Shown here one piece after another: positions 33,408 through 42,448 of a stretch of DNA of 64,000 nucleotides (within the stretch, counting starts at the first letter, position 1; each line of letters opens with the position of its first letter). The notes under the pieces were generated by a model, which did not search any database, was not told the DNA's origin, and saw only the letters and a list, made by a program, of their open reading frames with translations. Source of the stretch: SIG714 sp045629725 (GTDB lineage Bacteria; Bacillota; Clostridia; Oscillospirales; CAG-272). The stretch is taken from NCBI GenBank assembly GCA_045629725.1, contig JAZQRT010000015.1, positions 13,815-77,814 of the forward strand. The letters are read 5' to 3'. The translations under genes were made by a program, and so were the position numbers.

Positions 33408-34475
33408 ATGAAATACAATATAGGACTTTTAAAGGGTGACGGAATAGGACCCGAGATCGTTGACGAGGCTGTCAGAGTTCTTGAGGTTATCGGAAAAAAA
33501 TTCGGCCACGAATTTATCTTCACACCCTATCTTATAGGCGGTATCGCCATTGATACCACGGGAAAGCCTCTCCCCGAGGAAACTGTTGAAGGCTGTCTTG
33601 CCTCCGACAGCGTAATTCTCGGTGCGGTGGGCGGTCCCCGTTGGGACACACTTCCCGGCAACCTTCGCCCCGAAAAGGCACTTCTCGGCATTCGTGCCGC
33701 TATGGAGCTTTTCACAAATCTCCGTCCCGCAAAGCTTTACCCCGCACTTAAGGATGATTGCCCCCTCAGACCCGATATCGTTGAAAACGGCTTCGATATC
33801 ATGATAGTTCGCGAGCTTACAGGCGGCATCTACTTTGGTGAACGCGGTATGCGTGAGGGCAAATACGGTGAGGAGGCATACGATACAGAATGCTACAGCC
33901 GCATGGAGATCGAAAGAATTGCAAGAGTTGCTTTTGACGCCGCAAGAAAGAGAAATAAGCGTCTTACAAGCATTGATAAGGCAAACGTTCTTGAATCATC
34001 AAGACTTTGGAGAAAGGTGGTTCACGAAATTGCCGAGGAATACCCCGACGTTGAATGTAAGGATATGCTCGTTGACAATGCGGCAATGCAGCTTGTGAGA
34101 AATCCCTCTCAGTTCGACGTTATCGTAACCTCCAATATGTTCGGAGATATCCTCTCTGACGAGGCTTCTCAGATCACAGGATCCATCGGTATGCTTCCCT
34201 CCGCATCTCTTGGCAGCACCACCCGCGGACTTTACGAGCCCATTCACGGCTCTGCTCCCGATATTGCAGGCAAGGGACTTGCAAACCCCATCGCCACAAT
34301 CCTTTCCGCAGCAATGATGCTTCTTTATTCCTTCGGTCTTAAGGAGGAATCCGATGCCATCATAAATGCAGTTGATGAGGTATTGAATGAGGGCTGGCGT
34401 ACTGCCGATATCGCTCACGGTAAGGATGCCCTTTCCACAAAGGAAATCACCGACAAGATCATCGAAAAGCTTTGA
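33408..34475 (+). CDS. leuB: 3-isopropylmalate dehydrogenase
   Basis: 355 residues. NAD-dependent oxidative decarboxylase giving 2-oxoisocaproate. N-terminal LLKGDGIGPEIVDEAVRVL, the RELTGGIYFGERG block, and NMFGDILSDEASQITGSIGMLPSAS carry the substrate, metal and cofactor residues; EPIHGSAPDIAGKG completes the NAD site. Fits tightly between leuD and the DUF815 ATPase gene (6 bases). Confidence 0.97.
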   Translation: MKYNIGLLKGDGIGPEIVDEAVRVLEVIGKKFGHEFIFTPYLIGGIAIDTTGKPLPEETVEGCLASDSVILGAVGGPRWDTLPGNLRPEKALLGIRAAMELFTNLRPAKLYPALKDDCPLRPDIVENGFDIMIVRELTGGIYFGERGMREGKYGEEAYDTECYSRMEIERIARVAFDAARKRNKRLTSIDKANVLESSRLWRKVVHEIAEEYPDVECKDMLVDNAAMQLVRNPSQFDVIVTSNMFGDILSDEASQITGSIGMLPSASLGSTTRGLYEPIHGSAPDIAGKGLANPIATILSAAMMLLYSFGLKEESDAIINAVDEVLNEGWRTADIAHGKDALSTKEITDKIIEKL

Positions 34476-34481
34476 TTTCCC

Positions 34482-35657
34482 ATGGATAAAATAAGTAAAC
34501 TATACCAAGAACTTTGCACCGTCAGCATATTTTCCGAGATCTTTAAAAAGCCGTACTTCAAATATTTCTTTGATTACTGCCACTCGGGAACAACGGATGA
34601 AAAGCTTATAAACTATTCAAAATTTGTCGGAGAAATATACAAAAACGGTGTCAACCTTACGGAAATTGTAAAAAAATCCGTGTTTGAGGATGAGAATGTT
34701 TTTGTAAAATGCCATGCATCGGGAAAGGACGTAAACCGTAGTATTGAAAAAGCCGCCATGTATGAGCTTCATGTTCTTTCGAAGTTTGCCTCCCTTTCGG
34801 CGGATGATTTTCGCATTGAATTCAATGAAATTGAATATATTCCCGAATTCGATTCCTACAAAACGGATATCACGGGGGAATATCTTGAAAGGGTGCAGAA
34901 CATCGAAAAATACGGTTACGGAATATTTGCCTCCCACGGAATGTTCAGACTTTCAGAGGACGGAACTATTATTCCCATTACGGCACCCGACAAGACCACC
35001 ATTGATTCTTTTGTCGGATATGCTGCCGAAAGAGGTAAAATACTCGAAAATACCGAAATGCTTCTCACGGGGCGTCCCGCCGCCAACGCACTTCTTTACG
35101 GAGATGCGGGAACGGGAAAATCCTCAACGGTAAAGGCTCTTGCAAATCACTTTTATGAAAAGGGTCTGCGCCTTATTGAGGTTCGCAAAAACCAGCTTTT
35201 GTACCTTCCCAAGATCATGGGTGAGATAAACTCCAATCCCCTTAAATTTATAATTTTCATTGATGACCTGTCCTTCAACAGTAACGATGATAATTTCAGT
35301 ATGCTTAAGGCAACTCTTGAAGGCTCTGCATCGGCAAAAGCGGATAATGCAGTGATATATGCCACAAGCAATCGACGTCATATAATAAAGGAAAGCTTCT
35401 CTGAACGTGAAGGCAGCGATATTCATCGCAATGACACCGTTCAAGAAACACTTTCCCTGTCCGAGCGTTTTGGTTTGCGAGTTATGTTCGCAAAGCCCGA
35501 AAAACGGCTTTATCTTGAGATTGTTCATGAGCTTGCAAAAAGACGAGGACTTAATATTCCCGAAAAAGAACTTGATCTGCAGGCAGAAGCCTTCGTGCTT
35601 CGCCACGGATACCGCTCCGCCAGATGTGCCGAGCAATTTATTGACAGCCTAATGTAA
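34482..35657 (+). CDS. DUF815-family AAA+ ATPase
   Basis: 391 residues. The C-terminal half is a DUF815-type P-loop ATPase: Walker A YGDAGTGKSST (about residue 207), Walker B KFIIFIDDLSF, sensor ATSNRRHII and the downstream GSDIHRNDTVQETLSLSERFGL block. The first 190 residues are helical and less conserved. The biochemical role of DUF815 proteins is not established to my knowledge. Here it lies inside the branched-chain amino acid operon, 6 bases after leuB and 31 before ilvA. It might be a chaperone-like ATPase, or simply a passenger. Confidence 0.85.
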   Translation: MDKISKLYQELCTVSIFSEIFKKPYFKYFFDYCHSGTTDEKLINYSKFVGEIYKNGVNLTEIVKKSVFEDENVFVKCHASGKDVNRSIEKAAMYELHVLSKFASLSADDFRIEFNEIEYIPEFDSYKTDITGEYLERVQNIEKYGYGIFASHGMFRLSEDGTIIPITAPDKTTIDSFVGYAAERGKILENTEMLLTGRPAANALLYGDAGTGKSSTVKALANHFYEKGLRLIEVRKNQLLYLPKIMGEINSNPLKFIIFIDDLSFNSNDDNFSMLKATLEGSASAKADNAVIYATSNRRHIIKESFSEREGSDIHRNDTVQETLSLSERFGLRVMFAKPEKRLYLEIVHELAKRRGLNIPEKELDLQAEAFVLRHGYRSARCAEQFIDSLM

Positions 35658-35688
35658 TTTATAATTAGTCAGAAAGAAGAAAATTAAA

Positions 35689-36891
35689 ATGTTGACACTC
35701 GACAATGTTTACAGAGCTAGTTTTGCCCTCAAAGGTATCATTCGCAAAACCTCTGTTATCTCAGCCCCTAAGCTTGTTAAAGGAACCCAGCTTTATCTTA
35801 AAACAGAAAACCTCCAAACAACAGGTTCATTCAAGATAAGAGGCGCATACTACAAAATGTCCAAGCTCTCCGAAGAAGAAAAAGCAAGAGGTGTTGTTGC
35901 CTGCTCCGCGGGTAACCATGCTCAAGGCGTTGCCCTTGCGGCGCAAAAAAACGGCATCAAAGCCGTAATTTGTCTGCCTGACGGCGCACCTATTTCAAAG
36001 GTTGAAGCTACAAAAAGCTATGGCGCAGAGGTTAAGCTTGTTGAGGGCGTTTACGACGATGCTTACAACACGGCTCTTGAGCTCCGTGACAAGCAGGGCT
36101 ACACCTTTATCCACCCCTTCAACGACGAAGACGTTATTGCAGGTCAGGGTACAATCGCCCTTGAGCTTGTTGAACAACTTCCCGACCTTGATGCGGTTAT
36201 CGTACCCATCGGCGGCGGCGGACTTATTGCAGGTATCGCCTACACCATCAAATCTCTTAACCCCAACATCAAGGTATACGGAGTTCAGGCAAGCGGTGCC
36301 CCCTCCATGTATAAATCAGTAAAGGAAGCAAAGATCAAAACCCTTGACTCTGTTTCCACTATCGCAGACGGTATTGCTGTAAAATGTCCCGGTGACCTCA
36401 CATATAAGATCTGCAGCGAATACGTTGACGATATCGTTACTGTTACCGATGACGAAATTTCCGCCGCTATTCTTGCTCTTATGGAACAGCACAAGCTCGT
36501 TACCGAGGGTGCAGGAGCAACCGCTGTTGCCGCCGCTATGTTCGGTAAGCTTGATATTAAGGACAAAAAGGTGGTTTGTGTTCTCTCGGGTGGTAATATT
36601 GACGTTACTATCCTTTCAAGAGTCATTTCCCGCGGTCTTTTGATGTCTGGAAGAAACTGCTCTCTTTTGATCGAGCTTGTTGATAAGCCCGGTCAGCTCA
36701 AGAATGTTTCTGCTCTTATTGCCGATATGGGCGGTAACGTTATATCAATTCACCACGAACGAGCAAACGAAGGCTCCGATGTAAACGGATGTTATCTCAG
36801 AATCGTTCTTGAAACAAGGAATTTTGAGCATATCAATGAAATCAGACAGGCTCTTACGGACGCAGGCTTCAAGCTTCTGCAAGTATTTTAA
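35689..36891 (+). CDS. ilvA: Threonine ammonia-lyase with ACT domain
   Basis: 400 residues. PLP enzyme converting threonine to 2-oxobutyrate, the entry to isoleucine. The PLP lysine is in TTGSFKIRGAYYKM, the glycine-rich phosphate loop in PIGGGGLIAGIA, and SAGNHAQGVA is conserved. The last 75 residues form an ACT-like domain (SLLIELVDKPGQLKNVSALI). This single-ACT form of about 400 residues is common in Clostridia and is regulated differently from the 500-residue IlvA. ridA follows after 17 bases. Confidence 0.94.
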   Translation: MLTLDNVYRASFALKGIIRKTSVISAPKLVKGTQLYLKTENLQTTGSFKIRGAYYKMSKLSEEEKARGVVACSAGNHAQGVALAAQKNGIKAVICLPDGAPISKVEATKSYGAEVKLVEGVYDDAYNTALELRDKQGYTFIHPFNDEDVIAGQGTIALELVEQLPDLDAVIVPIGGGGLIAGIAYTIKSLNPNIKVYGVQASGAPSMYKSVKEAKIKTLDSVSTIADGIAVKCPGDLTYKICSEYVDDIVTVTDDEISAAILALMEQHKLVTEGAGATAVAAAMFGKLDIKDKKVVCVLSGGNIDVTILSRVISRGLLMSGRNCSLLIELVDKPGQLKNVSALIADMGGNVISIHHERANEGSDVNGCYLRIVLETRNFEHINEIRQALTDAGFKLLQVF

Positions 36892-36908
36892 TCAAGGAGT
36901 AAATTATT

Positions 36909-37283
36909 ATGATAACTAAAATTTCCACAAATAAAGCTCCCGGTGCTATCGGACCTTATTCTCAGGCTGTTGTATTCGGAAATATACTTTTTACTTCAGG
37001 TCAGATCGCGATCAATCCCGCAAGCGGAAACGTTGAAGAATCTACCATCGAAGGACAGACCGAGCAGGTTATGAAAAACCTCGGTGCAGTACTTGAAGAA
37101 GCAGGTTCTTCCTTTGAAAAAGCTATCAAAACCACCTGTTTCCTTGCAGACATGGCTGATTTTGCCGCTTTCAATGAGATCTACGGAAAATATTTTACAG
37201 GCAAGCCCGCACGCAGCTGCGTTGCCGCAAAAGCACTTCCCAAGGGCGTTCTCGTTGAAGTTGAAGTAATTGCAGAAATATAA
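36909..37283 (+). CDS. ridA: RidA family enamine/imine deaminase
   Basis: 124 residues, normal. RidA hydrolyses the reactive 2-aminoacrylate and 2-aminocrotonate released by PLP dehydratases such as IlvA, protecting IlvE and other PLP enzymes. Conserved parts are the N-terminal APGAIGPYSQAV, the FTSGQIAINP strand, and the C-terminal catalytic arginine in KPARSCVAAKALPKGVLVEVE. Placement directly behind ilvA at the operon end fits this role. AAGGAG precedes the ATG. Confidence 0.95.
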   Translation: MITKISTNKAPGAIGPYSQAVVFGNILFTSGQIAINPASGNVEESTIEGQTEQVMKNLGAVLEEAGSSFEKAIKTTCFLADMADFAAFNEIYGKYFTGKPARSCVAAKALPKGVLVEVEVIAEI

Positions 37284-37310
37284 ATACTTGTTCTGATATC
37301 CTGCAAACAG

Positions 37311-37354
37311 AATAATAATACCCCGACAGAAAAATCTGTCGGGGTATTATTATT
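37311..37354. terminator. Terminator of the leu-ilv operon
   Basis: Perfect 20-base stem at 37311-37330 and 37335-37354 (core ACCCCGACAGA/TCTGTCGGGGT) with an AAAA loop. It closes the plus-strand operon. Confidence 0.92.
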
Positions 37355-37355
37355 C

Positions 37356-37382
37356 AAAAAAGACCGTGCACCGGCACGGCCT
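37356..37382 (-). terminator. Terminator of prs
   Basis: Minus-strand stem GGCCGTGC/GCACGGTC with a CGGT loop (37362-37381), followed by TTTTTT. It lies 18 bases past the prs stop. Confidence 0.85.
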
Positions 37383-37399
37383 TTAAAGTAAATATTAAA

Positions 37400-38518
37400 T
37401 TAAACCTTAAGCTTTCCTTCAGCAACAGCCTTGTCGATATAAGCATAGATCTTGTCCTTGGGATCAAGAAGTGTGCTTATAGTACCGTCACGGTTGATCT
37501 GGTCGATAAGAAGTGCAACGTACTTTCTGAGGTCAACCTCCTGATACCAGGGGCTTGCAAGAACCTCGGGTGCACGGTATGTGAGGTTTGTTGTAAAGAT
37601 CTTTGCAATAGTTCCATCAGCATATGCCTTATCAAACATTTCAAGACCGTTACAGAAAAGACCAAATGTTGCAAATGCAAATACTCTCTTTGCACCCATT
37701 GCCTTAAGCTTCTGAGCAACGTCGATCATGGAGCCGCCCGAGGAGATCATATCGTCAACGATAATAACGTCCTTGCCCTCAACAGAGTTTCCGAGATACT
37801 TGTGCTCAACGATGGGGTTTGTTCCGTTTACGATTCTTGAATAGTCACGTCTCTTGTAGAACATACCAAGATCAAGCTTAAGAACGGATGAATAGTACAT
37901 ACAACGGGACATTCCGCCTTCATCGGGAGAAACGATCGCTACGTTATCTGCGTTAAGTGTAAGATCCGGTACTGTATTGATGAACGTCTTGATCATCTGA
38001 TATGTAGGCTGTGCGTTATCAAATCCATGGAGAGGAATTGCATTCTGCACTCTTGCATCGTGTGCGTCAAAAGTGATTATATTTGTAACACCCATTGCAA
38101 CGAGCTCCTGAAGTGACTGAGCGCAGTCAAGGGATTCTCTTGTGGAACGCTTGTGCTGTCTTCCTTCGTAGAGCATGGGCATAATAACAGAGATTCTTCT
38201 TGCCTTTCCGCCAACAGCTCCGATAATTCTCTTGATGTCGCAGAAATGATCATCGGGGCTCATGGGGTATTCCTTACCGTACATCTTATAAGTTGCGCCG
38301 TGATTAAATACGTCTGCAATGATAAAAAGATCATGTCCTCTGAGGGATTCTTTGATAAGTCCCTTTCCTTCTCCGCTGCCGAAACGTTCGCAGCTTGCCT
38401 TAATGATGAAGCTTGTATCAGTGTTTCTTGAAGCCTTGATATAGTTATCAACAACTTCAGTGAAAGCCTCGCTTCCCTTCATCCCGAAAATACTGAGATC
38501 GCCAAAAAACTCTGCCAT
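37400..38518 (-). CDS. prs: Ribose-phosphate pyrophosphokinase (PRPP synthetase)
   Basis: 372 residues from the ATG at 38518, with GGAGG upstream; a reading from 38542 is not supported. It makes PRPP from ribose 5-phosphate and ATP, the shared precursor for histidine (HisG), purines and pyrimidines. The PRPP loop is VIIVDDMISSGGSMID, the ATP-site region shows RRISVIMPMLYEGRQHKRSTRESLDC, and AHDARVQNAIP is conserved. At 372 residues it is longer than the usual 315, a divergent type seen in some Clostridia. Confidence 0.9.
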   Translation of the reverse strand: MAEFFGDLSIFGMKGSEAFTEVVDNYIKASRNTDTSFIIKASCERFGSGEGKGLIKESLRGHDLFIIADVFNHGATYKMYGKEYPMSPDDHFCDIKRIIGAVGGKARRISVIMPMLYEGRQHKRSTRESLDCAQSLQELVAMGVTNIITFDAHDARVQNAIPLHGFDNAQPTYQMIKTFINTVPDLTLNADNVAIVSPDEGGMSRCMYYSSVLKLDLGMFYKRRDYSRIVNGTNPIVEHKYLGNSVEGKDVIIVDDMISSGGSMIDVAQKLKAMGAKRVFAFATFGLFCNGLEMFDKAYADGTIAKIFTTNLTYRAPEVLASPWYQEVDLRKYVALLIDQINRDGTISTLLDPKDKIYAYIDKAVAEGKLKV

Positions 38519-38558
38519 TGATATATCCTCCGAAAAAATCAATATTTATCTATTAATA

Positions 38559-38586
38559 ATTCTACCATAAAATAAAAAAAAATCAA
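38559..38586 (-). promoter_or_regulatory. SigA-type promoter of prs
   Basis: TTGATT (complement of 38581-38586), 16-base spacer, TAGAAT (complement of 38559-38564). Confidence 0.65.
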
Positions 38587-38759
38587 CAGTATTTCGACAA
38601 AAAATTACTTGATTTTATAAATTTGTGTTTTAATCTAACAAATCCCTTGTATTTAATGGATAATTGTGATAAAATGTACACAAGAAACAGTAGAATTTTA
38701 TTATGTGACAATGATATACAATATATTCGGTCACAGTTGTGACAAAAAACGGAGGAACG

Positions 38760-39719
38760 ATGAGGGAGATCATAATAAACAAAAACGATGCAGGGCAAAG
38801 GCTTGATAAATTTATCACTAAAAAATTCAAGACAATGCCCCTGCCCCTTATGTATCGGTATATAAGACAGAAAAAGATAAAACTAAACGGAAAAAGAGCT
38901 GAAATAAACACCATGCTTTCAGAGGGCGATATTATAAAGCTATTCATTCCTGAGGAATTTTTTGAAGAAGGCTCCGCGGAATTTGCCTTTATGAAGCTTA
39001 CTCCCCGTCTTGGTATCGTTTATGAGGACGAAAATATTTTACTTGTGGAAAAACGCTCGGGAATGATAGTTCACAGCGACGACGAGCAGGAAACGGATAC
39101 TCTCATTGACCACGTTAAGGCATATTTATACCAAAAGGGAGAGTATGATCCCAAGGCTGAAAACAGCTTTGCTCCCTCTTTGTGTAACAGAATAGACCGA
39201 AATACAGGGGGCATCGTAATTGCCGCTAAAAACGCAGAAACACTTCGCATAATCAATGAAAAAATAAGAAACAACGAGATCACAAAGAAATATCTTTGTG
39301 CCGCTCACGGCAAACTTCCAAAAAAAGAAGCAACTCTCACAGGCTGGCTCAGAAAGGATGCCGCCTCCAACATGGTGACTGTGTATGAGAAAAAACCAAA
39401 TTACCGTGATGCAAAGGAGATAATAACAAAATACCGTGTGCTTTCCGAGAAAAACGGAATGTCACTTTGCGAGGTAGAGCTGATAACGGGGCGTACTCAT
39501 CAGATCAGAGCGCATTTTTCGTCCATCGGACACCCGCTTCTCGGCGATGGTAAATACGGAGTGAATCGGGACGATAAGAAGAAGGGGTATAAGTTCCAAG
39601 CTCTTTATTCCTATCACCTCACCTTCAGTTTCAAGGGAAATGACGGAATTTTGTCCTATCTTTCGGGAAAGAGCTTTTCCGTTGATTGCGACCATATTTG
39701 GTTCTTAAAGGAATTTTAA
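38760..39719 (+). CDS. RluA-family pseudouridine synthase with S4 domain
   Basis: 319 residues from the ATG at 38760, with GGAGG upstream; the frame is open from a GTG at 38739. An N-terminal S4 RNA-binding domain (AGQRLDKFITKKF, IRQKKIKLNGKR) is followed by the RluA catalytic domain. The catalytic aspartate is in CNRIDRNTGGIVI, a variant of the usual RLDxxTSG. GRTHQIRAHFSSIGHPLLGD is diagnostic. It should modify 23S rRNA or tRNA; which uridine cannot be told. It is followed after 30 bases by the response regulator. Confidence 0.92.
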   Translation: MREIIINKNDAGQRLDKFITKKFKTMPLPLMYRYIRQKKIKLNGKRAEINTMLSEGDIIKLFIPEEFFEEGSAEFAFMKLTPRLGIVYEDENILLVEKRSGMIVHSDDEQETDTLIDHVKAYLYQKGEYDPKAENSFAPSLCNRIDRNTGGIVIAAKNAETLRIINEKIRNNEITKKYLCAAHGKLPKKEATLTGWLRKDAASNMVTVYEKKPNYRDAKEIITKYRVLSEKNGMSLCEVELITGRTHQIRAHFSSIGHPLLGDGKYGVNRDDKKKGYKFQALYSYHLTFSFKGNDGILSYLSGKSFSVDCDHIWFLKEF

Positions 39720-39749
39720 AGTAATACCCAATTTATTGAGGAGGTAAAA

Positions 39750-40427
39750 ATGTTCAATATACTTGTTGCCGAGGACGACGGCGGAACGCGTCGTCTTATG
39801 CGTGCAGTTCTTGAAGGCGGCGGATACCGTGTGATCACAGCTGAAAACGGTGTTGAAGCTCTGGAGCTTCTTGCCCATGAGCACGTGGATCTTATAGTTC
39901 TTGACGTTATGATGCCCCTTATGGACGGATATGAATTTACGAAAATTTTGCGTCAAGGCGGGGACGAAACCCCCATTCTCATGGTAACGGCAAAACAGGG
40001 ACAGGAAAGCATAAAAGAAGGCTTTATTTCAGGCACAGATGATTACATGGTCAAGCCCGTTGACGAGGAGGAGATGCTCCTCAGAATTTCAGCACTTCTA
40101 AGACGCGCAAAGATCTCCAGTGAAAAAAAGATCACCGTGGGAGAAGTGGAATTTGACTACAACGGTTTCACATGTAAAAACAAAAACGGAATGATCGAGC
40201 TGCCGCAAAAGGAGTTTTTGCTGATATTTAAGCTTCTCTCCAACAACAATAAAATATTTACCCGCAGAAGCCTTATGGATGAGATCTGGTCGATGGACAG
40301 CGAAACCGACGAACGTACCGTTGACGTACATATAAACCGCCTGAGAGAACGTTTCCGCGGAGTTGAGGACTTTGAGATCGTAACTGTAAGAGGACTTGGA
40401 TATAAGGCGGTAATAAAACAACAATGA
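39750..40427 (+). CDS. OmpR/PhoB-family response regulator
   Basis: 225 residues. The receiver domain has acidic pair EDD at 8-10, phosphoacceptor D52 in IVLDVMMPLMDG, and K in MVKPVDEEE. The C-terminal winged helix contains LPQKEFLLIFKLLSNN and TVDVHINRLRERF...VRGLGYKA. GGAGG precedes the ATG. It overlaps the kinase gene by 4 bases (ATGA), a strongly coupled pair. The signal and regulon are unknown. Confidence 0.94.
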   Translation: MFNILVAEDDGGTRRLMRAVLEGGGYRVITAENGVEALELLAHEHVDLIVLDVMMPLMDGYEFTKILRQGGDETPILMVTAKQGQESIKEGFISGTDDYMVKPVDEEEMLLRISALLRRAKISSEKKITVGEVEFDYNGFTCKNKNGMIELPQKEFLLIFKLLSNNNKIFTRRSLMDEIWSMDSETDERTVDVHINRLRERFRGVEDFEIVTVRGLGYKAVIKQQ

Positions 40428-41500
40428 AAAATTTTATTAAGTTTAATATTACAACTCTCAGAAAGGTAGTAACCAGATGGTTTATTATCATTATTTCTGC
40501 ATCGGGTGTTTTGTCAGCACTGCTTTTTACTGTTGCCTATTTTGCAGGAATGAAAATGACCATCGGACGAGAGGGGCTTATGATCGTGTGGCTATCCATC
40601 GTCGCCTCAACTCTTATCGGTATTCTGGTTGTAATTCCAATTTCAAGGTTTATTATCAAGCCGATACAGGACCTCAGTAATTCTGCCGATGAGATCGCAC
40701 GAGGTAATTTTGACGTTAGAGTCAACGAAAAAAAAGGCCCTCGGGAGTTCCGAGAGCTTTATGAGAGCTTTAATAAAATGGCTGAGCAGTTGGGCGAAAC
40801 CGAGATGTTCCGACAAAACTTCATAAACGATTTTTCCCATGAATTTAAAACCCCCATCGTATCAATAAGAGGATTTGCCCGTCAGCTTGAAAGAGATACA
40901 ACGCTTACCGAGGAAAGGAAGCGTGAATATATATCGATAATTGCCGAGGAAGCCGAGCGTCTTTCCAATATGTCGGGAAACGTGTTGCTTCTTTCAAGGC
41001 TGGAAAATCAGCAGAGTATTTCCGGTGAGGACTGGATAGATCTTGACGAACAGATACGTCAGTGCATCCTTGTGCTTGAAAGAATGTGGAGCGGGAAGGA
41101 CATTGAATTTGACGTTGAGCTTGAAAGTCTACGCTACCGCAGTAACGATGAAATGCTAAAGCAAATGTGGATAAACATTCTTTCCAATGCGGTTAAATTT
41201 ACGCCATCGGGCGGTAAGATCTTCGTTGGCGCAAAAAAGTCGGATAGCAACATTGAAGTCACCATCTCGGACACAGGAAGCGGTATGGATGAAGTGACTC
41301 TTGAGCGTATGTTTGAGAAATTTTATCAAGCAGACACTTCAAGAGCTACAGAGGGCAACGGTCTTGGGCTTTCTCTTGTAAGACGTATTGCTGAGCTTTG
41401 CAAAGCTCGGATAGAGGTATCAAGTAAAGTGGGCGAAGGAACAAGCTTTGTAATTCTTCTTCCTGTAAGATCTGATAACTTTGATTCTAAAGCCTGTTGA
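40424..41500 (+). CDS. Sensor histidine kinase
   Basis: 358 residues. Two membrane segments (about 17-41 and 52-75) with almost no extracytoplasmic domain between them, so it likely senses a membrane or intramembrane cue. HAMP (about 76-125), HisKA with H139 in DFSHEFKTPIVSIRG, then HATPase_c with N box WINILSNAVKFTPSGG, DTGSGM and GNGLGLSLVRR. It is coupled to the preceding regulator. Its 3' end overlaps the convergent radical SAM gene by 14 bases. Confidence 0.94.
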   Translation: MKNFIKFNITTLRKVVTRWFIIIISASGVLSALLFTVAYFAGMKMTIGREGLMIVWLSIVASTLIGILVVIPISRFIIKPIQDLSNSADEIARGNFDVRVNEKKGPREFRELYESFNKMAEQLGETEMFRQNFINDFSHEFKTPIVSIRGFARQLERDTTLTEERKREYISIIAEEAERLSNMSGNVLLLSRLENQQSISGEDWIDLDEQIRQCILVLERMWSGKDIEFDVELESLRYRSNDEMLKQMWINILSNAVKFTPSGGKIFVGAKKSDSNIEVTISDTGSGMDEVTLERMFEKFYQADTSRATEGNGLGLSLVRRIAELCKARIEVSSKVGEGTSFVILLPVRSDNFDSKAC

Positions 41501-42320
41501 ATTTTGTTCTGTAGGAGCACCTTTGGCAAAGGTTTTCAAGGGCAATATGTTTTTTGAATCCTTCGAGCATGGCTTGGACGCGCTCCGATGACATTATATC
41601 CTCAATTTTATCATTGAATATATTTCCCAGTGTGATAGCGCCGTCACTGTCAAGGCAGCAAGGAACCACACGGCCGTCAGAAAGTATACCGATCTGTTCG
41701 CGAAGACCGAGACAAAAGGCTTCTCCCTCGTATATGGGTGCTTCGGCATCGGGCCAATCGAATTTCTTGTCCCATTCAAGAAAAATGCGGTCAGCAAGAC
41801 GGAATCCCTTTTTGGTATTTACCCATTCGGCAGTGAAATACTGCCGGCAAAGCTCAAGAATCTCGGAGTTCAATACCTCAAGTCCTCCGGAATTCCAAAG
41901 ACGAAAGACTGCAAAGGTGCCCTCCGCTGCGGCTTTTGATGCAAAATCAAAGCACCCTCTGAGATATGCCTCCATATCCTTTGAAAGATTGGCTTCAAAG
42001 CTGTGAAGGGAAATGTTCACACGGTAAAGACCGCACCCGAGTATACTGTCACCCATTTTTGGAAGAAGTGTACCGTTGGTGGTCAGTATTGGGCGAATAC
42101 CTGCCTTATTTGTTTCTTTTATAAATTCAGGGAGCAGAGGATGAGCGGTGGGCTCTCCCATAAGGTGAAAAAACACACTTTTTGCATAGGGCGAAACGGC
42201 ACGGAGCGCCGACGAAAATTCCTCTTGAGTCATGGTTTTTGGTGCTCTTTTGGTCTTATGGCAAAAGGAGCAGTCAAGATTGCATATATTAGTTATTTCT
42301 ATGTACACGTTTGAAAACAA
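41487..42320 (-). CDS. Radical SAM protein with SPASM-like C-terminus
   Basis: 277 residues, probably from the TTG at 42320, with AAAGGATGTGA ahead. The SAM-cluster cysteines are CNLDCSFC (12, 16, 19), a CxxxCxxC match. HLMGEPTAHP is the GGEP-like motif. The C-terminal part has cysteines in GEAFCLG, VVPCCLDSDG, and NLCQRCSYR with the LGNIF element, typical of SPASM/Twitch auxiliary cluster domains. Such enzymes modify peptides, proteins or act in other chemistry. No partner peptide or RRE gene is adjacent (the PqqD-like gene is 30 kb away). The substrate is unknown. Confidence 0.88.
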   Translation of the reverse strand: MFSNVYIEITNICNLDCSFCHKTKRAPKTMTQEEFSSALRAVSPYAKSVFFHLMGEPTAHPLLPEFIKETNKAGIRPILTTNGTLLPKMGDSILGCGLYRVNISLHSFEANLSKDMEAYLRGCFDFASKAAAEGTFAVFRLWNSGGLEVLNSEILELCRQYFTAEWVNTKKGFRLADRIFLEWDKKFDWPDAEAPIYEGEAFCLGLREQIGILSDGRVVPCCLDSDGAITLGNIFNDKIEDIMSSERVQAMLEGFKKHIALENLCQRCSYRTKFNRL

Positions 42321-42346
42321 AAAATCACATCCTTTGGTTTATCATT

Positions 42347-42376
42347 ATTATACCCGTTAGTAAGATGAATTGTCAA
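42347..42376 (-). promoter_or_regulatory. SigA promoter of the radical SAM gene
   Basis: TTGACA (complement of 42371-42376), 18-base spacer, TATAAT (complement of 42347-42352). It is back-to-back with the plus-strand promoter at 42391-42419. Confidence 0.82.
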
Positions 42377-42390
42377 GTATTATATTCTTG

Positions 42391-42419
42391 TTGACATTCA
42401 TTATGAGGTGTGATATATT
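42391..42419 (+). promoter_or_regulatory. SigA promoter of the 42449 gene
   Basis: TTGACA at 42391-42396, 17-base spacer, TATATT at 42414-42419. Confidence 0.82.
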
Positions 42420-42448
42420 ATAGTCAAGGAAAACGGGAGGGAAATATA

